From: JAZDKP01 sp043802925
GTDB lineage: Bacteria; Fibrobacterota; OXYB2-FULL-49-7; JAEUSG01
Reading direction: 5' to 3'
Assembly: GCA_043802925.1 (NCBI GenBank)
Contig: JAZDKP010000295.1
Coordinates: 1-7,901 of the forward strand
DNA length: 7,901 nt
The notes below the pieces were generated by a model that saw nothing but the letters and a program-made list of their open reading frames with translations, ran no database searches and had not been told where the DNA came from. The position numbers and the translations under genes are program-made. Positions 1 through 7,261 of the stretch are shown in pieces. Numbering within the stretch: the first letter of the stretch is position 1; each line of letters opens with the position of its first letter.

Positions 1-878
1 GGGTCAATGGATATGTTGACAGTATCATGGTTTCTGTGACCCACAATCGTGTTGTGCGGCTTGTTTCTGTTGAAGATGCCTATGTCCGTGACGGCACGTA
101 TGCCTCCCAGAATTTTGGGTCACTCACGTCCCTTGTCATTAAGACGGGAGGAACGAGCTATTCCCGCTACAGTTTCCTTAAATTTGATTTGTCGGGATTA
201 CCGGCGGATTCCCTTCTTTTGTCGGCAAAACTCAGGATCTATGCGTTAAGCAATAATCTGACCGGCCCTGAAACCATGCCGCTTACGGTATATAAGGTGG
301 CAGACAACAGCTGGAGCGAAAACGTAATCACGTGGACCAACAAACCGGCAGCCGGTCAGCCGGTCGACACCCTCCGTGCTTCCAGTGCCGTATCGGTTTT
401 TTATACGTGGGACGTAATGCCGGTATTTGCAGATTCAGCCATTGGGGCCCCATCTACACTGAGCTTTTGCGTCAAGGATCCTGCCAGCACGGATAAGTTG
501 GTGGATTTTGCAAGCCGGGAAAACGAAACCGGCAAACCCGTCCTGGAACTTGTTTTTTCCGGGGAAGTCACACTCCAAGAAGAAATGCCGGATGAAACAG
601 GCCTGTTGCTTCACCTGGCGATTTTCCCCAACCCGTTCAATCCAATCAGCCGGGTGACGGTTTTCCTAACGAAGGATACTTTCGTGCGGTTGCATGTTTA
701 TAATATATCCGGCAAGTTGATTCGGACAATCAGCGAGGGACGGTTTAATCGCGGGGCACATCCTTTCATTTGGGACGGTCGTGATGATGTCGGGAATCCT
801 GTTTCCTCGGGAATATACCTCGTAAAAGTCTTTGCTGGCGGCAACTCGATTTTGGCAAAAGGCCTGCTTTTACGGTAG
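1..878 (+). CDS. Secreted/surface protein with DNRLRE (CBM96-like) domain and FlgD-like C-terminal sorting domain, 5' partial
   Basis: The frame is open from base 3, so the ATG at 27 is probably internal and the gene starts left of the window; the stop is TAG at 876-878. Counting from that ATG, residues about 8-177 look like a DNRLRE/CBM96-type beta-sandwich: a VEDAYVRDG start, FLKFDLSGLP near 50-59, and SENVITWTNKP near 97-107. Such domains are common in large carbohydrate-related surface proteins. After a short acidic linker (184-190), residues about 196-283 carry FPNPFNP (200-206), VYNISGKLIRT, W239-DGRDD and GNPVSSGIYLVKV. This is the FlgD-Ig/type IX secretion-like C-terminal domain that ends many exported proteins in FCB-type phyla. 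The likely role is an extracellular or cell-surface protein; any catalytic part would lie upstream. The gene looks more AT-rich than the operon that follows and is probably a separate transcription unit. Domain class is fairly sure, specific function unknown. Confidence 0.85.
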   Translation, partial: VNGYVDSIMVSVTHNRVVRLVSVEDAYVRDGTYASQNFGSLTSLVIKTGGTSYSRYSFLKFDLSGLPADSLLLSAKLRIYALSNNLTGPETMPLTVYKVADNSWSENVITWTNKPAAGQPVDTLRASSAVSVFYTWDVMPVFADSAIGAPSTLSFCVKDPASTDKLVDFASRENETGKPVLELVFSGEVTLQEEMPDETGLLLHLAIFPNPFNPISRVTVFLTKDTFVRLHVYNISGKLIRTISEGRFNRGAHPFIWDGRDDVGNPVSSGIYLVKVFAGGNSILAKGLLLR

Positions 879-944
879 CCCGCTCCCTGTTCAGCCAGAC
901 CCGCATCATTCGCTTCAATCCCAACGGCAAGGCCCTTTTCCCTG

Positions 945-1003
945 CGGGGATGGGTTCCCGGAGAGGACTAAAAAACCTCTTGCGCCCCCGTTTTCTTTTA
1001 TTT
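945..1003 (+). terminator. Possible intrinsic terminator after the surface-protein gene
   Basis: An outer GC stem, CGGGG (945-949) with CCCCG (986-990), can enclose an inner hairpin AGAGG (962-966) with CCTCT (976-980). It is followed by a T-rich run, TTTTCTTTTATTT (991-1003). A competing small hairpin is CGGGGA/TTCCCG (945-950/955-960, one G-T pair). The stems are short and the enclosed loop is long, so this is a weak candidate. Its position, between a gene end and the start of a new operon, fits termination. Confidence 0.3.
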
Positions 1004-1008
1004 ATCTT
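980..1008 (+). promoter_or_regulatory. Possible sigma-70-type promoter for the sugar operon
   Basis: TTGCGC (980-985) and TATCTT (1003-1008) are separated by 17 bases, matching the spacing of a housekeeping promoter with a moderate -35 and a 4-of-6 match in the -10. It lies just upstream of the regulator gene in the only sizeable gap (879-1035, 157 bases), so the operon promoter is expected about here. Transcription would start near 1015, which favours the ATG at 1036 over the one at 1018 as the regulator start. No convincing inverted-repeat operator was found in the gap. Prediction by eye only. Confidence 0.25.
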
Positions 1009-1035
1009 AGTAGGCAGATGGGCAGGCAAGTAAGT

Positions 1036-2055
1036 ATGAAAAAAACAATTGTTCCTGGGGCTGGCAAGCGTGAGCTTTTGCGCGAATTCATTCTTGGGGA
1101 AATCCGGATGCGGCGCCTCAAACCCGGGGACCAGCTCTACTCCCGCGCTGTTTTCATGGACAAGTTCGGATGCGCTCGTGCCACCGTGGACCAGGTTGTC
1201 ACGGAATTAATCGGCAACCATGTTCTTGCATCCAAAAAAGGGGAAGGCACCTATGTCGCTTTGCCGCGCCGCCGCACGGCCTCGGGCCACCTGGCCGTGG
1301 TCACCCCCGAACTGGGCGACGCCTCCATGCCGCAGGAAATGATCCACGGCCTCCTGGAGGGCTTCGGATCCGGCGTCAGCCTCAAATACTTCACCTATAA
1401 CGAACTCCGCCATCCCATGTCCTGGGAATCCTGCAAGTCCCAGCGCGGCATCGCATTCATAATGCCCGATGTGCAGCACAGTACTTTCCTCATTGAGGCG
1501 CGTTCGTTCGGTCTGCCGCATGTGGTCGTTTACCGCGACCCGCCCGAATCCTCCTTCGTTTGCGTTGACAACCGCGGAGGCGTGCGCGCCCTGATAGGCC
1601 GTCTTACGAAAGCCGGCCATCGTTGCATCGGCTACCTGGGTTATCGGCAGAGCCGCTACCATTTTCCTGAGCAGCGGTATTCAGGGTATCTCGAGGGCCT
1701 GCTGGAATACAAGTTGCCTTATCATTCCGAATGGGTTCGGCTTATCTCAAAAAACCAGGAGGCGGAGGCAATCAAGTCGATGTTTGCCGGCACGAAAGTC
1801 CCCACCGCGCTTGTTGTGGAGAACCTCGCACTGGGGAGCATCCTTTCCCTTCTTGAAAAATGTGGGAAAATCCCGGGGAACGGCTTTGATATCGCGTATA
1901 TCGATGCGGTCCCGGATGGCCGGTATCCTTTTCATGTCTATTCGCTTCAATCCACCACCCGTGAAACCGGCAGGGAGGCCGCAAAACTCCTGCTGAAACA
2001 GTTTGCGGACCCGGCGCGGCTTGTGCAGAAATATATCGTCCCCATAGCGGTTTAA
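1036..2055 (+). CDS. GntR-LacI hybrid transcriptional regulator (winged-helix DNA-binding plus sugar-sensing domain)
   Basis: This 339-residue protein is predicted to bind DNA and respond to a sugar-like ligand. Residues 11-75 form a GntR-type winged helix: LLREFILGEI, LKPGDQL (28-34), a recognition region CARATVDQVVTEL (45-57), and a wing KKGEGTYVA (67-75). Residues about 85-339 resemble the LacI/periplasmic-binding-protein effector domain: VCVDNRGG (165-172), AGHRCIGYLG (183-192), RYSGYLEGL (204-212), and a late TTRETGREAAKLLL (317-330). This GntR-head/LacI-body layout is known from AraR-like regulators. The frame is open upstream to 832, but that extension is Pro- and Arg-rich and overlaps the previous gene. 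An ATG at 1018 would add six residues, and neither start has a strong ribosome site. The gene lies 18 bases before the next one, so it probably controls its own operon. Activator or repressor role is unknown. Confidence 0.85.
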   Translation: MKKTIVPGAGKRELLREFILGEIRMRRLKPGDQLYSRAVFMDKFGCARATVDQVVTELIGNHVLASKKGEGTYVALPRRRTASGHLAVVTPELGDASMPQEMIHGLLEGFGSGVSLKYFTYNELRHPMSWESCKSQRGIAFIMPDVQHSTFLIEARSFGLPHVVVYRDPPESSFVCVDNRGGVRALIGRLTKAGHRCIGYLGYRQSRYHFPEQRYSGYLEGLLEYKLPYHSEWVRLISKNQEAEAIKSMFAGTKVPTALVVENLALGSILSLLEKCGKIPGNGFDIAYIDAVPDGRYPFHVYSLQSTTRETGREAAKLLLKQFADPARLVQKYIVPIAV

Positions 2056-2073
2056 TTTACAAAGGAGTCTTTC

Positions 2074-2925
2074 ATGAAAATCGCATGCTTCACGGTCAGC
2101 CTTCCCGACACCCCGCCCGAGCCGTCCCTCCGCCTGCTGAAAAAGCATGGTTACGAGGGCGCGGAATGGCGCGTTACAACGGACAAGGAAAGCACGCCCT
2201 TGCCCGGCTTCTGGAAAGGAAACCGGTGCACGCTCCAGGAAGACTGGAGCGACGCGCAGTTCAAGGCCGTGGCTGACATGGCGAAAAACGAAGGGCTCGC
2301 TGCGCCCTGCCTGGGTTCCTATACGCCTGCCGCAAACTTGGTCATGGCAAAGCGCATGATGGAGGTGGCCAATATTTTCGGCGCGCCCATGCTCCGCATT
2401 AATTTTTCTAAATTTGATTCTTCGCGCCCTTATCCGGAGTCGTTCAAACGGGAGCTTGACGATTACGCGAAGGTGGTTGGGGCGGCAAAGGCCTATAAAG
2501 TCAAACCCCTCATCGAAATCCACATGGGCAATATCACGCCATCCGCGAGCGCGGCATACCGCTTTGTCTCCCACTTCCAGCCCTCGGAAGTGGGCGTCAT
2601 TCACGACGCGGGCAACATGGTCTACGAAGGATTTGAGGACTACAAGAACGGCATTGAACTGCTCGGCCCTTATCTCGCGCACGTTCATGTCAAAAACTCC
2701 ATGCCTGTCTCCGAGCCGTCACAGGGGCCTGCCAGGCTGAAATGGAAAACGGTTTTCGCGCCTTTCCGCAAGGGCCAGGTCGATTTCACGGCCCTCCTGG
2801 GCGCGCTTAAAAGAGCGGGCTACGGCGGATGGCTTTCGGTCGAGGACTTTTCCACCGAACGCCCGCAGGAGGAACGGTTGAAGGACGATATCGCGTTCCT
2901 GAGGGAAATCCTTTCAAGCCTGTAA
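2074..2925 (+). CDS. Sugar phosphate isomerase/epimerase-like TIM-barrel enzyme (first copy)
   Basis: This 283-residue protein belongs to the xylose isomerase-like TIM-barrel superfamily (AP_endonuc_2). The members act on sugars, keto-sugars or inositols using a divalent metal. The expected metal or catalytic residues are visible at strand ends: E148 and H150 (LIEIHMGN), H177-D178 (VIHDAGN), H203/H205 (AHVHVKN) and E257 (LSVED). The start MKIACFT begins the first barrel strand and no signal peptide is present, so the enzyme is cytoplasmic. AAAGGAG at 2061-2067 sits six bases before the ATG and fixes the start. The gene follows the regulator by 18 bases and precedes the dehydrogenase by 15, so it is an operon member. 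Plausible activities are epimerase, isomerase, dehydratase or a keto-glycoside-cleaving enzyme; sequence alone does not choose. The family assignment is firm, the reaction is not. Confidence 0.88.
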   Translation: MKIACFTVSLPDTPPEPSLRLLKKHGYEGAEWRVTTDKESTPLPGFWKGNRCTLQEDWSDAQFKAVADMAKNEGLAAPCLGSYTPAANLVMAKRMMEVANIFGAPMLRINFSKFDSSRPYPESFKRELDDYAKVVGAAKAYKVKPLIEIHMGNITPSASAAYRFVSHFQPSEVGVIHDAGNMVYEGFEDYKNGIELLGPYLAHVHVKNSMPVSEPSQGPARLKWKTVFAPFRKGQVDFTALLGALKRAGYGGWLSVEDFSTERPQEERLKDDIAFLREILSSL

Positions 2926-2940
2926 ACAAACAGAGGAACG

Positions 2941-4050
2941 ATGGACAAAATAAAAATCGGTATCATCGGCATGGGCTCCATGGCGCGCAACCATTACGCG
3001 AAGCTGAAAACCATCCCTGCATTCGAAGTCACGGCCCTGGCGGACGTGAACCCTGCGGCCCTTCAGAACTATCCGGAAAAAAAGTTTTTGAACGGCCGCG
3101 AACTCATCGAAAAAGGGGGCGTGGGCGCGGTCCTCATCGCAACCCCGCATTTTGACCATGTCCCGCTCGCCGTGGCCGCGCTGAAAAAGAAAATCCATGT
3201 GCTGGTTGAAAAACCCGTTGCCGTACACGGACTCGACGCCCAAAAGATGGTCAAGGCGCACACGGACAAGGCCGTTGTTTTCGCGGCCATGTTCAACCAG
3301 CGGACGCGGCCCGCGTTCTGCAAGGTCAAGGAACTCGTGGAAAGGGGCGAACTCGGAAAGCTGCAACGTGTGAGTTGGATCATCACGGACTGGTACCGCA
3401 CGGACGCCTATTACCGTTCGAGCCCCTGGCGCGCCACCTGGAAGGGGGAGGGGGGCGGCGTTCTTCTCAACCAGTGCCCCCACAACCTTGATATTCTGCA
3501 ATGGATTTGCGGTATGCCGGACCGCGTGACCGCTGTCATCGGTATCGGCAAACACCATGCCATCGAGGTCGAGGACGAGGTCAGCGCCATTCTCGAGTTT
3601 CCGGGAGGCATGACCGGCACTTTCGTCACCTCCACAGGCGAGGCGCCGGGCAGCAACCGGTTCGAAGTCGCGGGGAGCCGCGGGAAGCTTGTATTGGAGG
3701 ACAATAACAGACTGCGTTTTGTCCGAAACGAGGTGCCCTCCGACGAGTTCTGCCGGACGAGTAAGGAAATCTGGAGCGCGCCCAATACCTGGGAAGTTGG
3801 TTTTCCGCAGATGGCAGCGGGCGACGGCGAACAGCATGCGGGTATCATGAAAAATTTCCGTGACGCCATTCTGAAGGGAGCGCCGCTCATCGCGCCCGCG
3901 GAGGAGGGGCTGAATTCCCTTGCCCTCGGAAACGCCATGCTGATGTCGGGTGTGCTTAAAAAGCCGGTCAAGTTACCGCTGGATGACGGGCGTTATGTTA
4001 AAACCCTGAAAAAACTCGAGACCGATGCGTCAAAAAGGAAGAAAAAATGA
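2941..4050 (+). CDS. Gfo/Idh/MocA family NAD(P)-dependent sugar oxidoreductase
   Basis: This 369-residue cytoplasmic dehydrogenase oxidises a hydroxyl of a sugar, sugar derivative or inositol, or runs in reverse, with NAD(P). The N-terminal Rossmann fold starts at once: KIGIIGMGSMARNH, with G10, G12 and A15 as the dinucleotide loop, and AD (34-35) at the end of the second strand. The family signature EKPV is at residues 90-93. The C-terminal alpha/beta domain carries WKGEGGGVLLNQ (167-178) followed by PHNLDILQW (180-188), with H181 and D184 in the substrate/proton-transfer region. Length is normal for the family. AGAGGA at 2932-2937 supports the ATG. The stop overlaps the next start in ATGA (4047-4050), indicating coupling. 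The tail is Lys-rich (TDASKRKKK). Neighbouring TIM-barrel enzymes suggest it makes or uses a keto-sugar; the exact substrate is unknown. Confidence 0.9.
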   Translation: MDKIKIGIIGMGSMARNHYAKLKTIPAFEVTALADVNPAALQNYPEKKFLNGRELIEKGGVGAVLIATPHFDHVPLAVAALKKKIHVLVEKPVAVHGLDAQKMVKAHTDKAVVFAAMFNQRTRPAFCKVKELVERGELGKLQRVSWIITDWYRTDAYYRSSPWRATWKGEGGGVLLNQCPHNLDILQWICGMPDRVTAVIGIGKHHAIEVEDEVSAILEFPGGMTGTFVTSTGEAPGSNRFEVAGSRGKLVLEDNNRLRFVRNEVPSDEFCRTSKEIWSAPNTWEVGFPQMAAGDGEQHAGIMKNFRDAILKGAPLIAPAEEGLNSLALGNAMLMSGVLKKPVKLPLDDGRYVKTLKKLETDASKRKKK

Positions 4051-4934
4051 AAAAGTTCTCGGGCTTCACCGACGAAGCATCGGTTGAAATCGACGGGCAG
4101 ATAAAGGCGTTGGAAAAACTCGAATGGAACGGCATTGAAACGCGCCTGGTGGCAAAAGGGCTCCATTTTGACGACGTGGACGACAGGACCTTCCAGTCCA
4201 TCCATGAAAAGCTGGAAAAAGCGGGCATCAAAATAATCTGCTACGGCAGTCAGATTGCCAACGGGTCGCGCAAAATAACGAACGACTCCAGGGTCGACGT
4301 TGAAGCGCTCCGGCGCATCATTCCCCGCATGAAAAAGACCGGGACCCGGTTTGTACGAATCATGAGCTACCTCAACGATGGGTGGGAGGAAACGGCTTGG
4401 CGGGACGAGGCGATCCGCAGGCTCCGGGAACTCACGGAAATGGCCGAGGATGGTGGTGTCATTCTGGCGCACGAAAACTGCTCGGGCTGGGCGGGCCTGG
4501 GGTTCCGGCAGACGCTCGAAATGCTTGACGCCATTCAAAGTCCGGCGCTGCAGCTCATTTTCGATACAGGCAACCCGGTGGAAAAGAAGTACGACGGCTT
4601 CGAGTTTTACAAAGCGGTCCGCAGCCGCATCGTCCACGTTCACATCAAGGATTATAAAATCGACGCTTCCGCGCCCCAGGGGTTCCGCGCGGTGATGCCC
4701 GGCGACGGTGACGGCCAGGTGGCGCGCATCGTGGCGGACCTCCAGCGCACGGGCTATGACGCTTGGTATTCCATGGAGCCCCACATCTCGGCCGTCTTCC
4801 ACGCTGGGCAGGATGTGAGCGGGCAGGATTCGGCGTTCGATACATTCGTGGAATACGGGAAGCGGTTCGAGGCGTTGTTCGCCGCGTCCTCGCCCCGTTT
4901 GGAAAAAGACCGCGGACACGATGACAACCGATGA
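4047..4934 (+). CDS. Sugar phosphate isomerase/epimerase-like TIM-barrel enzyme (second copy, distinct subfamily)
   Basis: This 295-residue protein is a second member of the xylose isomerase-like TIM-barrel superfamily, clearly diverged from the one at 2074-2925 rather than a recent duplicate. It opens with FSGFTDEAS, then EWNGIETR (26-33). Likely metal and catalytic residues are E143 (HENCSGWAG, 142-150), D173 (IFDTGN), H197/H199 (VHVHIKD) and E244 with H246 (YSMEPH). A PGDGDGQV loop (218-225) precedes the last helices, as is common in sugar-acting members. No signal peptide is present. AAGGAAG (4035-4041) lies five bases before the ATG, which overlaps the dehydrogenase stop. Its own stop overlaps the next start in ATGA (4931-4934). 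It probably acts in the same pathway as the dehydrogenase, on a keto-sugar or its product. The family is confident, the reaction is not. Confidence 0.88.
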   Translation: MKKFSGFTDEASVEIDGQIKALEKLEWNGIETRLVAKGLHFDDVDDRTFQSIHEKLEKAGIKIICYGSQIANGSRKITNDSRVDVEALRRIIPRMKKTGTRFVRIMSYLNDGWEETAWRDEAIRRLRELTEMAEDGGVILAHENCSGWAGLGFRQTLEMLDAIQSPALQLIFDTGNPVEKKYDGFEFYKAVRSRIVHVHIKDYKIDASAPQGFRAVMPGDGDGQVARIVADLQRTGYDAWYSMEPHISAVFHAGQDVSGQDSAFDTFVEYGKRFEALFAASSPRLEKDRGHDDNR

Positions 4935-7261
4935 AAACTTTTTCCACCCTGTCTTTTTTCCTTTCCCTGTTATTTTTCACGCCTGCGCAGGCCGTGACCC
5001 CGCTGCGTGTCATGCTTATCGGCTGGCCGCTTTACGACACGGAAAACCCCGTCACAAAGCGTCCCATTCAAAGCGTCTATTCCCTTTTCAAAAAGTTTGA
5101 AGCGGAAAATCCGGACATCAAACTGGAACTTATCGCGGCCCAATGGGGGAGCGGTGGAACGGGTTACCTTCCTAAAACCAGGGCGCTCCTGTTAAGCCGG
5201 GCCATCGATGTCTTTGAAGCACCCTTGGTCAGCGACTTCGCCAACCAGCGGACCATCGAAAACCTGGAGCCCTGGATTGCACGGGACCTGGACACCACCG
5301 ATTATCTGCCCGGTGCGCTGGATCGCTTTGCCGCTTTTATCTGGAGCGACGGCGCCTACCACCGGTACGCGCTTCCCATCTATTACGGCGTGCGGATGAA
5401 CGCCTATGACCGTCAAATTTTCCGGGATTTCGGCGTGGACACCCTGTCCCCGGCGCCTTCACCGCAGGAAGTGCTCGACAAGGCCGCACGAATGACCGGA
5501 ACCAACCCGAAGACCGGAAAAACAACCTATGGCCTGTATTTTGAAGGGCGTCACAAGCTTTTCCTGGTGACCAACCTTTTGGATGCGTTTGGGGGCGCGT
5601 GGGGAGGCATTAACCGGGACGGGACGCTGCGCTGCACCTGGACATTGCCTCAGAACGAAGACGCTGTCTTATGGCTCCTGAGGGCGGTCCAGTATTGTCC
5701 CCCTTCACTGATGGGCAGCGGCGAGGGCGTCGAATCCCTATGGGGCACGCAAGACAACTTCATCGGCATCCGCGTCCACGCTGATGCCAACAACCTTTTC
5801 CGGCAGAATTACACCCCCGGAATCCGGCTGCCCGACCATACGCAACGTTTCCGGTATGTCCAGATTTTCCGCAATCCCAATGGGGGCGGGGGCTTTGCGT
5901 TCGGCAGCCCGCTTGCCATGGTTTCGACAAGTCCCCACAAACCCGAAGCCTGGCGGTTCATCAAATGGATGTCGCAAGGGAGCGCGGCGCAGGATTATTT
6001 GGTGGACATCATGAACACGTATCCGGTCACCCGTTCCGCCTACCAAAACCCCGTTTTCCTGGAAAACGAAAATTTCCGGTACGCCATGGACGAAATGAAC
6101 GTGCCGGTCAAAGGCTTTCCCTACGCCAGCACGCCCATCCGGTATGCCCTGGAGAACGAACTCGACAAGGCGTTCCTGGCCGCGCGCGAATGCGGTTGGG
6201 ACTCGCTCCGGTTGCGCGCCATCGCCCGGGAGTATCTGGCGTCCGTGCAAAGGGCCTCGGACGCCTGGACCGCTTCGCTTTTGCGGTGTCCGCCTTCGCA
6301 GAGGAGGCCTTTTCAGCTTCGCGCGTTCGCCACGCCGTTTTTCGTGGCGCTTGCCCTCGGCATCCTCTGTCTGCTTTTCTGGGGCCGTAAAACCTTCCGC
6401 CGTTATGCGGGTTGGTATCTTTTCCTGCTCCCCTCGCTTTGCGCCATGGTTCTTTTCCTCGCGTATCCCATTGCCGAGTCTTTCCGTCTGAGCCTATACC
6501 ATTCCAACGGTTTTATGGAAGGTTTTGCGGGGTTCAGCAACTATTCCTCCGTGCTGAAGGATCCTAATTTCCTCAACGCGCTTTACAATACAGGCTATAT
6601 CGCGCTCTTTACCCTGACCCTCGGCATCCCCCTCGGGTTTGTTTTGGCTTCCCTTATCAATAGCCAAAAAAGGGCCCGGACCGCCTTCAAGGTGCTCTAT
6701 TTTATGCCCATGGTGACTTCGGTCATCGCCTCTGCGGTGCTGTTCAAGTACCTTTTTTCACCGGACATGGGGCTGGTCAATTTTCTGCTCCAAAAATTTG
6801 GGCTGCCTGGCCAAAATCTGCTGTGGGTTTCCAGCCCGGTCACCTCCAAGTTTGTGGTCGTCCTGTTCGCCCTTTGGCATGGCACGGGATACACGGTTCT
6901 CATCTGCCTGTCCGGGCTCCAGTCCGTGCCGGATCAGCTTTATGAGGCGGCCGGCATCGACGGTTGCAACGGTCTTCAAAAATGGTGGCATATCACGCTG
7001 CCCAACATGCGCCCGACCCTGGTCTTCCTGGTGATGACCGGGTGCATCGGCGCGCTCAAGCGGTTTGAGGACGTCTTTACCTTCGGGGGCATGCTGGGCC
7101 AGCCCGCGCGCTCCCTGCAGACCGTGGTGGCCTATATTTTCGAGCTGGCCTTTGGCGCGTTCAATTTCGGCGCGGCATCGGCCGCGGCCTATCTGCTGTT
7201 CGCCATCATTCTGGTCATCACCCTCATCAATTACCGGGTGATCTTGAACAAGGAAATCTGA
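4931..7261 (+). CDS. Fused sugar ABC transporter: periplasmic solute-binding protein plus MalF-type permease in one chain
   Basis: This 776-residue protein captures a sugar outside the inner membrane and forms half of the membrane channel. Residues 1-21 are a signal peptide ending PAQA, with no lipobox Cys. Residues about 22-450 resemble a MalE-type binding protein: VMLIGWPLYD, FKKFEAENPDIKLELIAAQW, DVFEAPL, YALPIYYGVRMNAYD, and later KPEAWRFIKWMSQGSAAQDYL. A short Pro/Arg linker leads to an extra hydrophobic segment (467-484). A full permease follows, with helices near 494-516, 550-576, 587-608, 640-662, 695-716 and 747-768, and the EAA loop that contacts the ATPase: EAAGIDG (672-678) and ITLP (688-691). 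The usual layout has two separate proteins. The start overlaps the previous stop and has no good ribosome site, so translation likely depends on coupling. No stop or frame change occurs at the junction. Domains are confident; substrate is unknown. Confidence 0.9.
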   Translation: MKTFSTLSFFLSLLFFTPAQAVTPLRVMLIGWPLYDTENPVTKRPIQSVYSLFKKFEAENPDIKLELIAAQWGSGGTGYLPKTRALLLSRAIDVFEAPLVSDFANQRTIENLEPWIARDLDTTDYLPGALDRFAAFIWSDGAYHRYALPIYYGVRMNAYDRQIFRDFGVDTLSPAPSPQEVLDKAARMTGTNPKTGKTTYGLYFEGRHKLFLVTNLLDAFGGAWGGINRDGTLRCTWTLPQNEDAVLWLLRAVQYCPPSLMGSGEGVESLWGTQDNFIGIRVHADANNLFRQNYTPGIRLPDHTQRFRYVQIFRNPNGGGGFAFGSPLAMVSTSPHKPEAWRFIKWMSQGSAAQDYLVDIMNTYPVTRSAYQNPVFLENENFRYAMDEMNVPVKGFPYASTPIRYALENELDKAFLAARECGWDSLRLRAIAREYLASVQRASDAWTASLLRCPPSQRRPFQLRAFATPFFVALALGILCLLFWGRKTFRRYAGWYLFLLPSLCAMVLFLAYPIAESFRLSLYHSNGFMEGFAGFSNYSSVLKDPNFLNALYNTGYIALFTLTLGIPLGFVLASLINSQKRARTAFKVLYFMPMVTSVIASAVLFKYLFSPDMGLVNFLLQKFGLPGQNLLWVSSPVTSKFVVVLFALWHGTGYTVLICLSGLQSVPDQLYEAAGIDGCNGLQKWWHITLPNMRPTLVFLVMTGCIGALKRFEDVFTFGGMLGQPARSLQTVVAYIFELAFGAFNFGAASAAAYLLFAIILVITLINYRVILNKEI

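Noticed and set aside
821..874. 8-base inverted repeat CGTAAAAG (821-828) / CTTTTACG (867-874)
   Set aside because: It lies inside the coding sequence for the conserved end of the C-terminal domain, has a 38-base loop and no T-run after it, so chance is the simplest explanation.
832..1035. Upstream extension of the regulator frame back to the ATG at 832
   Set aside because: It overlaps the surface-protein gene, has a Pro/Arg-rich non-domain sequence and would cover the likely promoter. The winged helix begins normally just after the ATG at 1036.
3469..3492. Asn177 in the dehydrogenase at a position where many Gfo/Idh/MocA enzymes have Asp (GGGVLLNQ...PHNLD)
   Set aside because: The LLNQ-x-PH-x-LD form is, from general knowledge, a normal variant in a large subfamily, and the nearby H181 and D184 are present. 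It is not evidence of an inactive enzyme.
1747..4919. Long minus-strand open frames (about 300 codons each at 1747-2688, 2914-3837 and 3993-4919)
   Set aside because: They lie entirely or almost entirely opposite well-recognised plus-strand genes, show no recognisable domain, and are the usual antisense shadows of GC-rich codons.
6280..6350. Possible sequencing frameshift creating an artificial fusion between binding protein and permease genes
   Set aside because: The linker and the extra hydrophobic segment read as sensible protein in one frame. No start codon follows the SD-like motif within 35 bases, and no alternative-frame permease start is visible. Read data would still be needed to exclude it fully.
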